A DNA stretch of 64,000 bases from an uncultured Thermoanaerobaculia bacterium (GCA_951812325.1 OX638294.1:372001-436000), one strand, 5' to 3'; positions 1-10,485 are shown, counted from the stretch's first letter. Numbers and translations: made by a program. The notes: generated by a model from the sequence alone, not told the origin.

Positions 1-668
1 ATCTTGCGCCCGGCGAAGTCGCCGGACTGATGGGCGACAACGGGGCCGGGAAGTCGACGCTGCTCAAGATCGTCGCGGGGAACTTCGCGCCAACGTCGGG
101 CGAGGTTCGCCTGGACGAGCGCGCCGTGGAACTCACGCCGCTGTCGGCGCGGGAGCACGGGATCGAGGCCGTCTACCAGGACCTCGCCCTGTGCGACAAC
201 CTCTCCGCGGCCGCGAACGTGTTCCTGGGCCGCGAGTTGAGCCGCAGACTGCTCGGGGTCTTGCCAGTGCTGGATCACGCCGCGATGCGCCGAAGATCGG
301 CGGAGTTGTTCGATGAACTCGGTTCCGACACGCGCCCGGACGACCTCGTGCGAAGGATGTCGGGAGGGCAGCGGCAGGCGGTCGCCATCGCCCGCGCGCG
401 TCTCAGTTCGCCTCGACTCATGCTGCTCGACGAACCGACCGCGGCGATCAGCGTGCGCCAGATCGCCGAGGTTCTGGAACTCATCCGCGGCCTGCGCGAG
501 CGGGGCGTCTGTGTGCTGCTGATCTCCCACCGGATGTCCGACGTGTTCGCGGTCGCGGACCGCGTCGTCGTTCTGCGACGCGGACGAAAGGTGGCCGACA
601 AGGCAACGACGGATTCCTCGCCGGAGGAGGTGACCGCGCTGATCACGGGTGCGATCGAAGCGGCGTGA
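1..668 (+). CDS. Sugar ABC transporter ATP-binding protein (5' truncated by window edge)
   Basis: This is the cytoplasmic ATPase of a carbohydrate ABC importer. The reading frame is open to the first base of the window, so the true start lies upstream. Walker A (GDNGAGKST) is encoded at about 33-59, the signature RRMSGGQRQ at about 353-379, and Walker B with the catalytic Glu (LLLDEPTAA in spirit, here MLLDEPTAA) at about 421-447. A switch His follows in LLISHRMSD. Only one nucleotide-binding domain is visible, like FrcA-type single-domain ATPases and unlike the double-domain RbsA/MglA. Its TGA stop overlaps the GTG start of the permease. The substrate cannot be read from the sequence; the permease and binding protein that follow are of the ribose/fructose class. 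Confidence 0.93.
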   Translation, partial: LAPGEVAGLMGDNGAGKSTLLKIVAGNFAPTSGEVRLDERAVELTPLSAREHGIEAVYQDLALCDNLSAAANVFLGRELSRRLLGVLPVLDHAAMRRRSAELFDELGSDTRPDDLVRRMSGGQRQAVAIARARLSSPRLMLLDEPTAAISVRQIAEVLELIRGLRERGVCVLLISHRMSDVFAVADRVVVLRRGRKVADKATTDSSPEEVTALITGAIEAA

Positions 669-1618
669 AGAGTCTCCGCCGAACGCCCCAGTCGCTTTGG
701 GTGATGTTGACGGTCGCCGCTCTGGCCGGCGTGATGAGCCTCGTCTCGGCGCCGTTCGCGAGCGCCGACAACATCTTCAACATCAGCCGAAACTTCGCCT
801 TCATCGGTCTGGTCGCGCTCGGCCAGACGGCGGTCATTGCCACGGGCGGGATCGATCTCTCCGTCGGCTCCGTGATGGGCCTTTCCGGGATCGTGACGGG
901 ACTCGTTCTGGGTTCGGGCCAGCCTCTGGTGCTTGCCGCGGCGGCTGGACTCGGTTGCGCGTTCCTGTGCGGACTGACCAACGGCGCGCTCGTGGGGTAT
1001 CTCCGATTGTCGCCCTTCGTCGTCACTCTCGGCATGCTGAGCGTCGCGCGCTCCCTGGCCCTGGTGGTTTCCAACAACAAGATGATCCACGACTTCGGGC
1101 CCGACGAGCGTGTCGTGCTCGCCCTCGGCGGCGGACGCTTTTTGGGACTCGCCAACCCGGTCTGGTTGCTGCTCGTTGCCGCGCTCTGCGCTGCGGCGTG
1201 GTTCCGGTACAGCCGCCTGGCCCGTCACGTGCTGGCGGTCGGCGGGAACGAGAACTCGACGCGGCTGGCCGGGGTTCCCGTGGCCCGGGTCAAGCTCACG
1301 GTCTATGTTCTGAGCTCTCTTCTGGCCGGTGTTTCCGCGATCCTGATGATCGGGTGGCTGGGAGCGGTCACGAACGCGCTGGGCCAGGGCTACGAACTGC
1401 GCGTCATCGCCTCGGCCGTGATCGGCGGCGCCAACCTGATGGGCGGCGAAGGCGGCGCCTTCGGGGCGGTCGCGGGTGCGGCTCTGATCGAGCTGATCCG
1501 GAACAGTCTTCTGCTGCTCGGCGTCGACCCTTACTGGCAGGGCGCCTTCGTCGGCGGCTCGATCATCGTCGCTATGCTTGTCGAGCGAGTTCGACGCGGA
1601 AGCCGAACCGCTGGCTAA
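665..1618 (+). CDS. Sugar ABC transporter permease (RbsC/FrcC class)
   Basis: Inner-membrane permease of the importer, 317 aa, of the BPD_transp_2 family. It has repeated hydrophobic segments throughout and the family's conserved stretch around residues 50-75 (GLVALGQTAVIATGGIDLS), followed by GSVMGLSGIV. A second conserved block near residues 245-265 (VIASAVIGGANLMGGEGG) is the usual cytoplasmic coupling region. The GTG start at 665 overlaps the ATPase stop (GTGA), so translation is probably coupled. The order ATPase-permease-binding protein is the reverse of the more common binding-protein-first order. Substrate is unknown. Confidence 0.93.
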   Translation: MKSLRRTPQSLWVMLTVAALAGVMSLVSAPFASADNIFNISRNFAFIGLVALGQTAVIATGGIDLSVGSVMGLSGIVTGLVLGSGQPLVLAAAAGLGCAFLCGLTNGALVGYLRLSPFVVTLGMLSVARSLALVVSNNKMIHDFGPDERVVLALGGGRFLGLANPVWLLLVAALCAAAWFRYSRLARHVLAVGGNENSTRLAGVPVARVKLTVYVLSSLLAGVSAILMIGWLGAVTNALGQGYELRVIASAVIGGANLMGGEGGAFGAVAGAALIELIRNSLLLLGVDPYWQGAFVGGSIIVAMLVERVRRGSRTAG

Positions 1619-1676
1619 GGCCGGGGGCCGGGGCGTGGGTTCGCTCGGGAATCCCGGCGCCTGAACGGAGTTGCAA

Positions 1677-2762
1677 GTGAGTCTTGAGAGAGAAACGCGG
1701 CGCCTCGGAGCAGGCCCCTGCAGAGCGTATTCGGCGTCCGTTCTGGCCGTCGTCCTCTCCGTTCTGGCCGTAGGCGGCTGCGCCCGGGAAGGGACCGGCT
1801 ACACCTTCGCCCTGGTGCCAAAGGCGATGAACAACCCCTTCTTCGACTTCGCCCGCGAGGGCTGCATGCAGGCGGCCGCGGACCTCGAGGATGTCGAGTG
1901 CCTGTACATCGGGCCCAGCGAACACACGGAGGCGGACCAGATTCAGGTGGTCGAGGACCTGATCACCCGCCGCGTGGACGGAATTGCCGTGTCGCCATCG
2001 AACGCGACCGCGATGGCGCGAGCGCTCGCGCGGGCAAACGAAGTCGGCATTCCCGTGATCACGTGGGATTCCGACCTGCTCGCCGAGGACGCCGGGTTGC
2101 GGACGACCTACATCGGCACGGAGAACCGGGCGATGGGGGTGGAGCAGGCGAAGCTGCTGCAGAAGCTGAAACCGGACGGGGGCACGATCTGCATTCAGTC
2201 GGGCGGCGCCGCGGCGATGAACCACAACGAGCGGATGCAGGGCTTCCGGGACACGCTCGCCGGCGCCGACTCCGGGGAGCCTCCCGGCAAGCGACTCGAA
2301 GGCGCGAACAAATGGACGGAAGTCGCGGCCTGCCCGCTCTACACGAACGACGACTTCCCTTTGGCCGTACAGCAGATGGCGGACATCCTGGCCTCGGCGC
2401 CGGACCTCGACGTGTTCTCGATCACCGGAGGATTCCCCCAGTTCGTCGACCAGGCCTACCGGCAGGCAGTTGAACCGTATCGGGAACGAATCGAATCGAA
2501 GGACCTCGTGATCATCGGCGCCGACGTCCTGCCGATGCAGTTGGACCTCCTCGCCGAGGGCCTGAGCCACGGCCAGGTCGGGCAGCGGCCGTACGCGATG
2601 GGCTACCGGTCGATGGAGGTGCTGCTCCAGCTGGTCGCCGGCCAGAGCGTCGAGGACCCGATCTACACCGGCCTGGACGTGCTCACCGGCACCGAGGATG
2701 TGGAGGCTTTCAGGTCGTCGTCGACACGACGGACCACGCCGGTTCCCGCGATCCGGAGATGA
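1677..2762 (+). CDS. Sugar-binding lipoprotein of the ABC importer, probable 3' frameshift
   Basis: Periplasmic binding protein of the RbsB-like Peripla_BP_4 class, expected to be membrane-anchored. The N-terminus has a basic region, a hydrophobic helix and the lipobox AVGGC, so the mature protein starts at that Cys. Family features include NNPFFDFAREGC near the start, VDGIAVSPSNA, GIPVITWDSD and the hinge-region TYIGTENRAMG. GTG 1677 is preferred because GGAG ends 6 nt upstream; TTG 1671 is an alternative. The last 20 codons as read (after EDVEAF) are low-complexity Ser/Arg/Pro. The next frame instead continues with a helix-like tail and ends at the TGA 2804-2806, directly abutting the next gene. 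This suggests a missing base near the GG at 2705-2706. Confidence 0.85.
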   Translation: MSLERETRRLGAGPCRAYSASVLAVVLSVLAVGGCAREGTGYTFALVPKAMNNPFFDFAREGCMQAAADLEDVECLYIGPSEHTEADQIQVVEDLITRRVDGIAVSPSNATAMARALARANEVGIPVITWDSDLLAEDAGLRTTYIGTENRAMGVEQAKLLQKLKPDGGTICIQSGGAAAMNHNERMQGFRDTLAGADSGEPPGKRLEGANKWTEVAACPLYTNDDFPLAVQQMADILASAPDLDVFSITGGFPQFVDQAYRQAVEPYRERIESKDLVIIGADVLPMQLDLLAEGLSHGQVGQRPYAMGYRSMEVLLQLVAGQSVEDPIYTGLDVLTGTEDVEAFRSSSTRRTTPVPAIRR

Positions 2763-2806
2763 CGAAGGACCGCCTGAAGGCGATCCGCCGGGCCGAAGAG
2801 GACTGA

Positions 2807-3898
2807 GTGGCGGCCGCGGAACCGGCTTCGAGCCGAAGCCTTCCGGTGGCATCGCCCTCGCCGGCCCTCGCGCTGAGTGTTCTGGACCAGTGTCCGATAC
2901 GGGCCGGGATGACCGCGGCGGATGCGATCCGGGAGGCGGTCAAGTTGGCTCGGGAGGTCGACCGACTCGGCTACCGCCGTTACTGGCTGGCCGAACACCA
3001 CAACTCGGAATCGCTCGCCTGTGCCGCTCCCGAGGCCCTGATCGGACAGGTCGCCGCCGCGACGAAGCGGATTCGGGTCGGTTCGGGCGGTGTGATGCTG
3101 AGTCACTACAGCGCGCTCAAGGTAGCGGAGGTCTTCAGGATGCTGGAGACCCTGTACCCCGGACGAATCGATCTCGGCATCGGTCGGGCGCCGGGCTCGG
3201 ACCGCCTGACCGCCCGGATTCTCGCGCACGGCCCTGGCCGACTGGGTGTTCAGCACTACCCGGAGCAGGTCGCCGATCTGCTCGGGTACCTGGGCCGCGG
3301 CCACGAGGACGAGCGACTGAACGGCGTCCGCGCCATGCCCGAGGGCAACACGCAGCCAGACGTGTGGCTGCTCGGCTCCAGTCTCGGGTCGGCGCGTTTC
3401 GCTGCCTGGTTCGGCTGCCCCTACAGCTTCGCCCACTTCATTCAGCCACGCGACGCGGAAGCCGCGCTCGATCTTTACCGGAGTGAGTACCGGCCGTCCG
3501 AGCGTCATCCGGAACCTCAGGCAAGCGTCGGCGTGACCGCGATGGTGGCCGAGACGGAGGACGAGGCGCACCGGCAGTCGCTCAGCCGGTTCCTCTGGTG
3601 GATCCGGTTGACCCAGGGGCGTCCGGGGCCCTTCCCGAGCCTGGAGGAGGCTGAAGCCTGTGAGTTCACGAAGAGCGACCGGCGCGTGATGGAGAAGATG
3701 CGGGCCCGAAGTCTGATCGGATCGCCGGGCGCCGTCCGGGAGCGGGCTGAGGAATTGGCCGGGCGACTGGGTGTGGACGAGCTCGTCGTGCTGACGATCT
3801 GTCCCGGTTTCGAGGCCCGGGTGCGCTCGTACGAACTGCTGGCGGAGGCGGTTGGCATGACCGGCCTCCCGGTTGACATCGCGGCCCCTCAAGCCTGA
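2807..3898 (+). CDS. LLM-class flavin-dependent oxidoreductase (luciferase-like, YhbW/MsnO8 group)
   Basis: A 363-aa protein of the bacterial luciferase-like monooxygenase superfamily, which uses reduced flavin to oxidise an unknown substrate. The core begins at LSVLDQCPIRAG, preceded by about 25 residues without obvious homology, so a later start is possible. Subfamily landmarks are YWLAEHHN (residues about 60-67), RIRVGSGGVMLSHYS, and ETLYPGRIDLGIGRAPGSD. These are typical of the YhbW/MsnO8-like group (TIGR03558). The GTG start directly follows the TGA (2804-2806) of the alternative frame of the binding protein, which supports the frameshift interpretation and an operon with the importer. 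Physiological role is not inferable. Confidence 0.85.
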   Translation: MAAAEPASSRSLPVASPSPALALSVLDQCPIRAGMTAADAIREAVKLAREVDRLGYRRYWLAEHHNSESLACAAPEALIGQVAAATKRIRVGSGGVMLSHYSALKVAEVFRMLETLYPGRIDLGIGRAPGSDRLTARILAHGPGRLGVQHYPEQVADLLGYLGRGHEDERLNGVRAMPEGNTQPDVWLLGSSLGSARFAAWFGCPYSFAHFIQPRDAEAALDLYRSEYRPSERHPEPQASVGVTAMVAETEDEAHRQSLSRFLWWIRLTQGRPGPFPSLEEAEACEFTKSDRRVMEKMRARSLIGSPGAVRERAEELAGRLGVDELVVLTICPGFEARVRSYELLAEAVGMTGLPVDIAAPQA

Positions 3899-3997
3899 GG
3901 ATGGATCGAGCCAGGAGATGACGACGCCGTTGCATCTCGCGCTGATCAGCATCGCGCATGAACGGACCCGCGCGGTCCCGACTCCGGAGACAAGGAC

Positions 3998-5533
<1,536 letters not shown>

Positions 5534-5597
5534 GCGCCCACACCGGGAGAAACGCGCGGGCGTACGCCCGTTTGCTGCACAAGTCGTTGTTTCGCAG

Positions 5598-5603
5598 TAA
5601 GAT
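5598..5603 (+). promoter_or_regulatory. TANNNT -10-like element of the lytic transglycosylase gene
   Basis: TAAGAT lies 9 nt before the ATG at 5613. A transcript starting about 7 nt downstream of this hexamer would have almost no leader. No Shine-Dalgarno is visible before this ATG. It is one of a series of similarly placed hexamers in this window. Confidence 0.45.
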
Positions 5604-5612
5604 ACGGCCATC

Positions 5613-7412
5613 ATGATCAAGACTTGCAGTAGTGGACAGTGGACTCCCGCGCTGGTCTGCAGCGCCCTGTTGACCGTAGCCGCGCCCGGGGCCCAGGCTC
5701 AGGAGCGCTACCACCCCGCGATCGACCCGGCGGTCTTCCCGGTGCCGGAGAGCCTGGAACCGGCGGTGGAGTTCTGGCTGGAGGTGTTCACCACCTACAC
5801 CAGCGACCAGGTCGTCCTCCACGACGAGAGGCGCCTGGACGTCATCCACAGCGTGGTCGACATGAGCGACCTGCGCGCGGTGGGCTCCTCGGAACTGGAG
5901 ATCGACCGGGCCCGGATCCGCCGGGTCCGCACCGAGAAGAACAGGGTGACCAAGGCTCTGCGCGACCTTGCGGCGGGGAGGCCGGTGACGGACCTGCCGG
6001 CGGACCTGCGGTCCATTCCCACCCGGATGGAGCATCTCGCGGGCGGCAGGTCGAAGTACCGGCGGGCCGCGGGAATGGTCCGCTCGCAACGGGGACTGCG
6101 GGACCGGTTCGAAGAGGCGATCGAGAGGTCGGGCCTGTTCATGCCCGGCATCGAGCGGACCCTCGCCGAGTACGGTCTGCCGCCGGAAATCCGTTGCCTG
6201 CCGTTCGTCGAGTCGATGTTCAACTATCGGGCACGCTCGAAGGTCGGCGCTTCGGGCGCATGGCAGTTCACGGCCGCGACCGGCCGGGCTTTTCTGCAGA
6301 TGGACGAGGCCGTGGACGCGCGCTCGGACGTGCTCCTGGCAGCCGCCGGAGCGGCGCGCAAGCTGCGGCGGGACCACGAATCGCTCGAGGCCTGGCCGCT
6401 GGCCCTGACCGCCTACAACCACGGCGCCGGCGGAATGGCACGGGCCGTGCGCCGCCTCGGGACCAGGGATATCGCAGTCGTGGTCGAGAAGTACAAATCG
6501 CGGACGTTCGGCTTCGCATCGCGCAATTTCTACGCCGAGTTCATCGCGGCGGTGATCGCCTACGTCGAGCGCGAACGACACTTTCCGCGCGCCGAACCGC
6601 TCCCCGAGATCCGGTTCGACATCGCCCTTCGGGAGCGCTACGTCGCCCTGACCGATCTGGCCGCCGCGACCGGCGTGGAGATGGACAGGCTTGCGGAACT
6701 CAATCCCGCACTGGACCGGACGGTGCTCGCGGGCTCTCTTCTCGTGCCGCCGCGCTATCCGCTCCGGGTGCCGGAGGGCATGGCCGAGCGGTTCGAGCAG
6801 GCGTACGCCGAACTGCCTCCGGAGCGCAAGCCCGACCGTCAGGCCGCGTTCGGCTACCGCGTACGTCGGGGGGACACGCTGGGTGGGATCGCGCGGCGAT
6901 TCGGTTCCAGTGTCGCGGAGCTCCAGCGCGCCAACCGGTTGCCGAGGACGGACCGCATTTACGTCGGTCAGCGTCTGCGGATTCCCCAGCGCGGGGCGGG
7001 GCGGGGTGCGCCGCCGCCGATCCAGCGAGCCGCGGTCGAGCCGCCCGCGAGGACGGAGCGGGCCGCGGCTTCAGCGTCAGGGTCGGCAGGCAACCGCGAC
7101 CGGGCCCCGGGCGACACGGTGCATGTCGTGAAGAAGGGCGAGTCCCTTCACCTCATCGCCAGGAAGTACGGCGCCTCCGCCAACGCCCTGGCGGCGGCGA
7201 ACAACCTGCGTCGGCCGGAGTTGATCCACGCCGGTCAGCGCCTGACGATTCCGCAGAGTCGCCAGGAGGTGCTGTACCGGGTGCAGCGCGGCGACACGCT
7301 GAGTCAGTTGGCGCGCACGTTCCGCACCTCCGCGGCCAGGATCCGCCAGGCCAACGGGCTGCGCGGCAACCTGATCGTCGTCGGACAGACCCTTCGGATT
7401 CCGGCAGGATGA
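5613..7412 (+). CDS. Membrane-bound/periplasmic lytic transglycosylase with LysM domains (MltD-like)
   Basis: Exported murein lytic transglycosylase, 599 aa. It has a signal peptide (residues about 1-30, ending AQAQ) without a lipobox Cys. The SLT domain is at about 165-330: the catalytic Glu is in LPFVESMFNYRA, followed by SKVGASGAWQF and AYNHGAGGM, the classical SLT motifs. Three LysM peptidoglycan-binding modules follow at about 410-455 (YRVRRGDTLGGIARRFG), 507-550 (HVVKKGESLHLIARKYG) and 556-598 (YRVQRGDTLSQLARTF). The domain order matches E. coli MltD. The stop TGA overlaps the ATG of the amidohydrolase (ATGA at 7409-7412), suggesting co-expression of two envelope-located proteins. Confidence 0.92.
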   Translation: MIKTCSSGQWTPALVCSALLTVAAPGAQAQERYHPAIDPAVFPVPESLEPAVEFWLEVFTTYTSDQVVLHDERRLDVIHSVVDMSDLRAVGSSELEIDRARIRRVRTEKNRVTKALRDLAAGRPVTDLPADLRSIPTRMEHLAGGRSKYRRAAGMVRSQRGLRDRFEEAIERSGLFMPGIERTLAEYGLPPEIRCLPFVESMFNYRARSKVGASGAWQFTAATGRAFLQMDEAVDARSDVLLAAAGAARKLRRDHESLEAWPLALTAYNHGAGGMARAVRRLGTRDIAVVVEKYKSRTFGFASRNFYAEFIAAVIAYVERERHFPRAEPLPEIRFDIALRERYVALTDLAAATGVEMDRLAELNPALDRTVLAGSLLVPPRYPLRVPEGMAERFEQAYAELPPERKPDRQAAFGYRVRRGDTLGGIARRFGSSVAELQRANRLPRTDRIYVGQRLRIPQRGAGRGAPPPIQRAAVEPPARTERAAASASGSAGNRDRAPGDTVHVVKKGESLHLIARKYGASANALAAANNLRRPELIHAGQRLTIPQSRQEVLYRVQRGDTLSQLARTFRTSAARIRQANGLRGNLIVVGQTLRIPAG

Positions 7413-9145
7413 GTCGCGGCTCCAGCCGTGTGAAGAGCGGCGCGCCGCTGGCTGCGCTCGGGCTCCTCGTCCTGGCCAGCTGCGGCGGCGAGGCGCAACG
7501 GGAGGCGGACCTCGTTCTCCTGGGCGGCCGCGTGGTCACCCTGAGTGAAGATGCGGAGCGAACTCCCGGCGAGGCGGATGGACTGGCCGCGGTGGACGGC
7601 CGCATCGTGTTCGTCGGCGCCGACGAAGGGGTCCGGAGCTGGATCGGCCCGGACACGGAGGTGCTCGACCTCGGGGGCCGGCTTGCCGTGCCCGGTCTCA
7701 TCGAGGGACATGGTCATTTCTGGGGACTCGGGGAGTCGAAGCTCCAGTTGGCCCTCGAATCGGCGGCGTCCTGGGACGAGATCGTTGCTCAGGTGGCCGA
7801 GGCAGTGCAAGGAACGCCGCCGGGAACCTGGATTCTGGGGCGGGGATGGCATCAGTCGAAGTGGTCGCAACCACCCATGCCCAGCGTTCAGGGGCTGCCC
7901 GTTCATGCCGGGCTGAGCGCGGTATCGCCTCGGCATCCGGTGCTCCTGACCCACGCCAGCGGCCACATGGCCTTCGCCAACGAACGCGCGTTGGCGCTCG
8001 CCGGCATCGACGCGGCAACTCCCGACCCGGCCGGCGGCACGATCGTACGGGACGGGGATGGTCAACCGACCGGCGCCCTCAGGGAAACGGCGGAGAACCT
8101 GGTTGCGGCTCTGCGCGACGAGACGCTGGAGTGGAACCACGTCCGTCGGGTGGTGAACATCGCGGCCGAGGAGTGTCTCGCGAAGGGCATCACGAGCTTT
8201 CAGGATGCCGGTTCGAGCTTCGAACTGATCGACGCCTATCGACAGATGGCGGACGAAGGGTCCCTTCCGCTGCGTCTGTGGGTCATGGTGGGCGAGGGAA
8301 ACGAATCCCTGGCGGAGTCCCTGAGCCGCTACCGGATGATCGACCGCGGAGACGGCTTTCTCACCGTTCGCGCGATCAAACGTTCGATCGACGGCGCCCT
8401 GGGATCCCACGGCGCCTGGCTGCTGGAGCCCTATGAGGACATGCCGGAGTCCAGCGGCTTGAACACGACAAGTCTCGAGGTGATGAAGGAGACGGCCCGG
8501 CTGGCGCTGGAGCACGACTTCCAACTGTGCGTTCACGCGATCGGCGACCGGGCGAACCGCGAAACGCTCGACCTCTTTGAGCAGGCTCTTGCCGGCGACC
8601 GGGACCGCCGCTGGCGCGTCGAACACGCCCAGCACCTGCACCCGGACGACATTCCGCGCTTTGCCGGCCTGGGCGTGATCGCCTCGATGCAGGCGGTCCA
8701 TTGCACCTCGGATGGACCCTGGGTGCCGGATCGGCTCGGAGAAGGACGAACGGCGGAGGGCGCCTACGTCTGGCGGAAACTTATCGACTCGGGGGCCGTC
8801 GTGACGAACGGCACGGATGCTCCGGTTGAGGACGTCGATCCGATCGCGTCCTTTCATGCGGCTGTCAGCCGCCGGATGGCGAACGGTGAACTTTTCGAGC
8901 CGCATCAGCGGATGACGAGGGAGGAGGCGCTCCGTTCGTACACCCTGGACGCCGCCTATTCGGCCTTCGAAGAGGACCGGAAGGGCAGCCTGGAGGTGGG
9001 GAAGCTGGCGGACGTGACCGTGCTCTCCCGCGACATCATGACCGTGCCGGAGGAAGAGATTCCGGGTACCGAGGTCGTCTACACGATCGTGGGCGGCCGG
9101 GTGGCCTATCGTCATCCGTCGATTGCGGCGCCGGGCGACGGATGA
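7409..9145 (+). CDS. Amidohydrolase lipoprotein (YtcJ-like, Amidohydro_3)
   Basis: A 578-aa metal-dependent hydrolase predicted to be a lipoprotein: the N-terminus is basic, then hydrophobic (LAALGLLVLASC), with the lipobox Cys followed by Gly-Gly. The amidohydrolase core shows the HxH metal motif in EGHGHFWG, the His in CVHAIGD, the His in EHAQHLHP and the Asp in NGTDAPVEDVDP, all typical of YtcJ/exoenzyme-regulatory-like Amidohydro_3 proteins. Substrate is unknown; such proteins are usually annotated only by fold. The ATG 7409 overlaps the transglycosylase stop, and its own TGA overlaps the rsmD ATG (ATGA at 9142-9145), so three unrelated functions appear to be translationally chained. Confidence 0.88.
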   Translation: MSRGSSRVKSGAPLAALGLLVLASCGGEAQREADLVLLGGRVVTLSEDAERTPGEADGLAAVDGRIVFVGADEGVRSWIGPDTEVLDLGGRLAVPGLIEGHGHFWGLGESKLQLALESAASWDEIVAQVAEAVQGTPPGTWILGRGWHQSKWSQPPMPSVQGLPVHAGLSAVSPRHPVLLTHASGHMAFANERALALAGIDAATPDPAGGTIVRDGDGQPTGALRETAENLVAALRDETLEWNHVRRVVNIAAEECLAKGITSFQDAGSSFELIDAYRQMADEGSLPLRLWVMVGEGNESLAESLSRYRMIDRGDGFLTVRAIKRSIDGALGSHGAWLLEPYEDMPESSGLNTTSLEVMKETARLALEHDFQLCVHAIGDRANRETLDLFEQALAGDRDRRWRVEHAQHLHPDDIPRFAGLGVIASMQAVHCTSDGPWVPDRLGEGRTAEGAYVWRKLIDSGAVVTNGTDAPVEDVDPIASFHAAVSRRMANGELFEPHQRMTREEALRSYTLDAAYSAFEEDRKGSLEVGKLADVTVLSRDIMTVPEEEIPGTEVVYTIVGGRVAYRHPSIAAPGDG

Positions 9146-9714
9146 GCTCCCGGAGGGCCGGCTCGGCGGCCGGCTCCGGTGGAGTCAGGTTGCTGAGCGG
9201 CCGCTGGCGGGGCCGCAGGCTCAGGACACCGCCGGGAATTCGCCCCACCCAGGCCCGGGTCCGCGAAGCCCTGTTCTCACACTGGGGGGATCGCATCCTG
9301 CGCTGCCGTTTCCTGGAGCTCTGCGCGGGTTCGGGCGCCGTCTCGCTGGAGGCGCTGTCGCGTGGGGCCAACTCGGCCCTGGCCGTCGACCGGGATCGTC
9401 CCGCCGTGAAGTGCATCGGGGAGAACCGGGACCGCCTGGGCGCCCGCGACCTGCGCGTGGTCAGAGCCGAACTTCCCGAGTGCCTGGCCCGGGCCACGGC
9501 TGGCGAAGCCCCCTTCGACCTGGTCTTCATCGACCCGCCGTACGAGGCGCGCGGACTCGAGATGCTCCTGGCCGGTGCGGCCGCGTTGATCGCGGACGGC
9601 GGGGAAGCCGTGCTGGAACACACGAGCCGTCGTCGTCCACCTTCGGTTGCGGGGCGGCTGTCGCTGAACGGAACGCGACACTACGGCGACACGGCGCTCG
9701 CGTTCTACGACTGA
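9142..9714 (+). CDS. rsmD: 16S rRNA (guanine966-N2)-methyltransferase RsmD
   Basis: SAM-dependent methyltransferase, 190 aa, that modifies G966 of 16S rRNA in the small subunit. Diagnostic features are RLRTPPGIRPTQARVREALF near residues 24-45, the SAM-binding motif FLELCAGSGAVSLEALSRGA, and the catalytic DPPY in VFIDPPYEARG. Length and motif order match the RsmD/Cons_hypoth95 family. ATG 9142 overlaps the preceding TGA. The usual neighbour coaD is absent. Confidence 0.95.
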   Translation: MSSRRAGSAAGSGGVRLLSGRWRGRRLRTPPGIRPTQARVREALFSHWGDRILRCRFLELCAGSGAVSLEALSRGANSALAVDRDRPAVKCIGENRDRLGARDLRVVRAELPECLARATAGEAPFDLVFIDPPYEARGLEMLLAGAAALIADGGEAVLEHTSRRRPPSVAGRLSLNGTRHYGDTALAFYD

Positions 9715-9768
9715 CCCCTGCCTGATGGAGGCAGGGACGGCAGGCAGCGCCCGCCGCCGAACGCGGCA

Positions 9769-9857
<89 letters not shown>

Positions 9858-9882
9858 GGTGGCCGTCCTGAGCCCGGGCGGC

Positions 9883-9888
9883 ATTGTA
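9883..9888 (-). promoter_or_regulatory. -10-like element upstream of tRNA-Leu(CAG)
   Basis: TACAAT on the minus strand, 25 nt before the mature tRNA 5' end, in otherwise GC-rich sequence. No convincing -35 hexamer at 16-18 nt spacing. Confidence 0.4.
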
Positions 9889-9915
9889 TCCGCATATTCG
9901 GGATGCTGGCCCAAC

Positions 9916-9948
9916 AAATGCAGCGAGATTGCTGCGACGGGCTGTTAG
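9916..9948 (+). repeat. Solo copy of dispersed intergenic repeat family 1
   Basis: The segment ends in GACGGGCTGTTAG and begins AAATGCAGCGAGATT. It resembles the right-hand ends of the two inverted-repeat units at 34174-34206 and 36327-36360. It lies directly in front of the small lipoprotein gene, and its terminal TAGGCT overlaps the candidate -10 of that gene. Confidence 0.5.
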
Positions 9949-9951
9949 GCT
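9946..9951 (+). promoter_or_regulatory. TANNNT -10-like element before the small lipoprotein
   Basis: TAGGCT lies 6 nt before the ATG at 9958, consistent with a leaderless transcript. It overlaps the end of a dispersed repeat copy, so the repeat may have donated the promoter element. Confidence 0.35.
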
Positions 9952-9957
9952 TGCTCC

Positions 9958-10485
9958 ATGAGTGGATCACTTCATCGTTGCGCGGTTCCGAGCGGCGGCG
10001 CCGCGCGGGCGGGGCTTCGACTGCTGTTCGCCGTCGCCCTTGTCGCAGGCCTGGTCGGCTGTGAAGGGACCGGGCCGCAGGGAGCAAAGGAGGAGGACCG
10101 GCTGGCAATCGAGGCCGTGCTCACGGACTACCTGCCGAAACTCGGCGCGGCCTACGCCACCGGGGACTTCGAACCGCTCGCTTCCGGCGCCGTCCCGAAG
10201 GAGATCGAGACGGTCAAGAGGATTGTCCACGAGCTGGAGATGGGGGAGAGCCGTACCCTGCGGCCGACCCTCCAGAGCTTCGAGATCGAGGGGATCAATG
10301 TCTGGCGCTACTCCAACGCGGCCGTGACCACCCTCGAGGTCTGGGACATCCAGTCCATGGCCAGCGGCACCGAGCATGTCCTCGCGTCCGCGAGCGATCG
10401 CTACCGTGTGCGCTACCAGTTCAAGCGTCGGGACGAAGGGTGGATGGTGATCGAGCGCCGCATCGAACATCAGTTCGAGTCCTGA
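9958..10485 (+). CDS. Small predicted lipoprotein, NTF2-like fold suspected
   Basis: I do not recognise this 175-aa protein as a named family. It has a signal sequence with lipobox VGC (GLVGCEGTGPQ at about residues 32-42), so it is probably anchored to a membrane in the periplasm. The remaining about 140 residues alternate helix and strand. The end, with VTTLEVWDI, RYRVRYQFKR and DEGWMVIERR, looks like the closing strands of an NTF2/SnoaL- or IMS-type alpha+beta barrel; that is an inference from pattern only. It is 4 nt upstream of der and probably in the same transcript. Function unknown. Confidence 0.75.
   Translation: MSGSLHRCAVPSGGAARAGLRLLFAVALVAGLVGCEGTGPQGAKEEDRLAIEAVLTDYLPKLGAAYATGDFEPLASGAVPKEIETVKRIVHELEMGESRTLRPTLQSFEIEGINVWRYSNAAVTTLEVWDIQSMASGTEHVLASASDRYRVRYQFKRRDEGWMVIERRIEHQFES

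Noticed and set aside
3899..3997. SAH riboswitch upstream of ahcY
   Set aside because: The 99-bp leader contains a CTGATCAG palindrome, but not the conserved core of the SAH riboswitch that I could recognise, and a normal Shine-Dalgarno precedes the ATG.
5639..7408. Upstream extension of the amidohydrolase frame through the lytic transglycosylase gene
   Set aside because: The extension overlaps the transglycosylase in another frame and is Arg/Gly-rich nonsense. The signal peptide and lipobox begin at ATG 7409.
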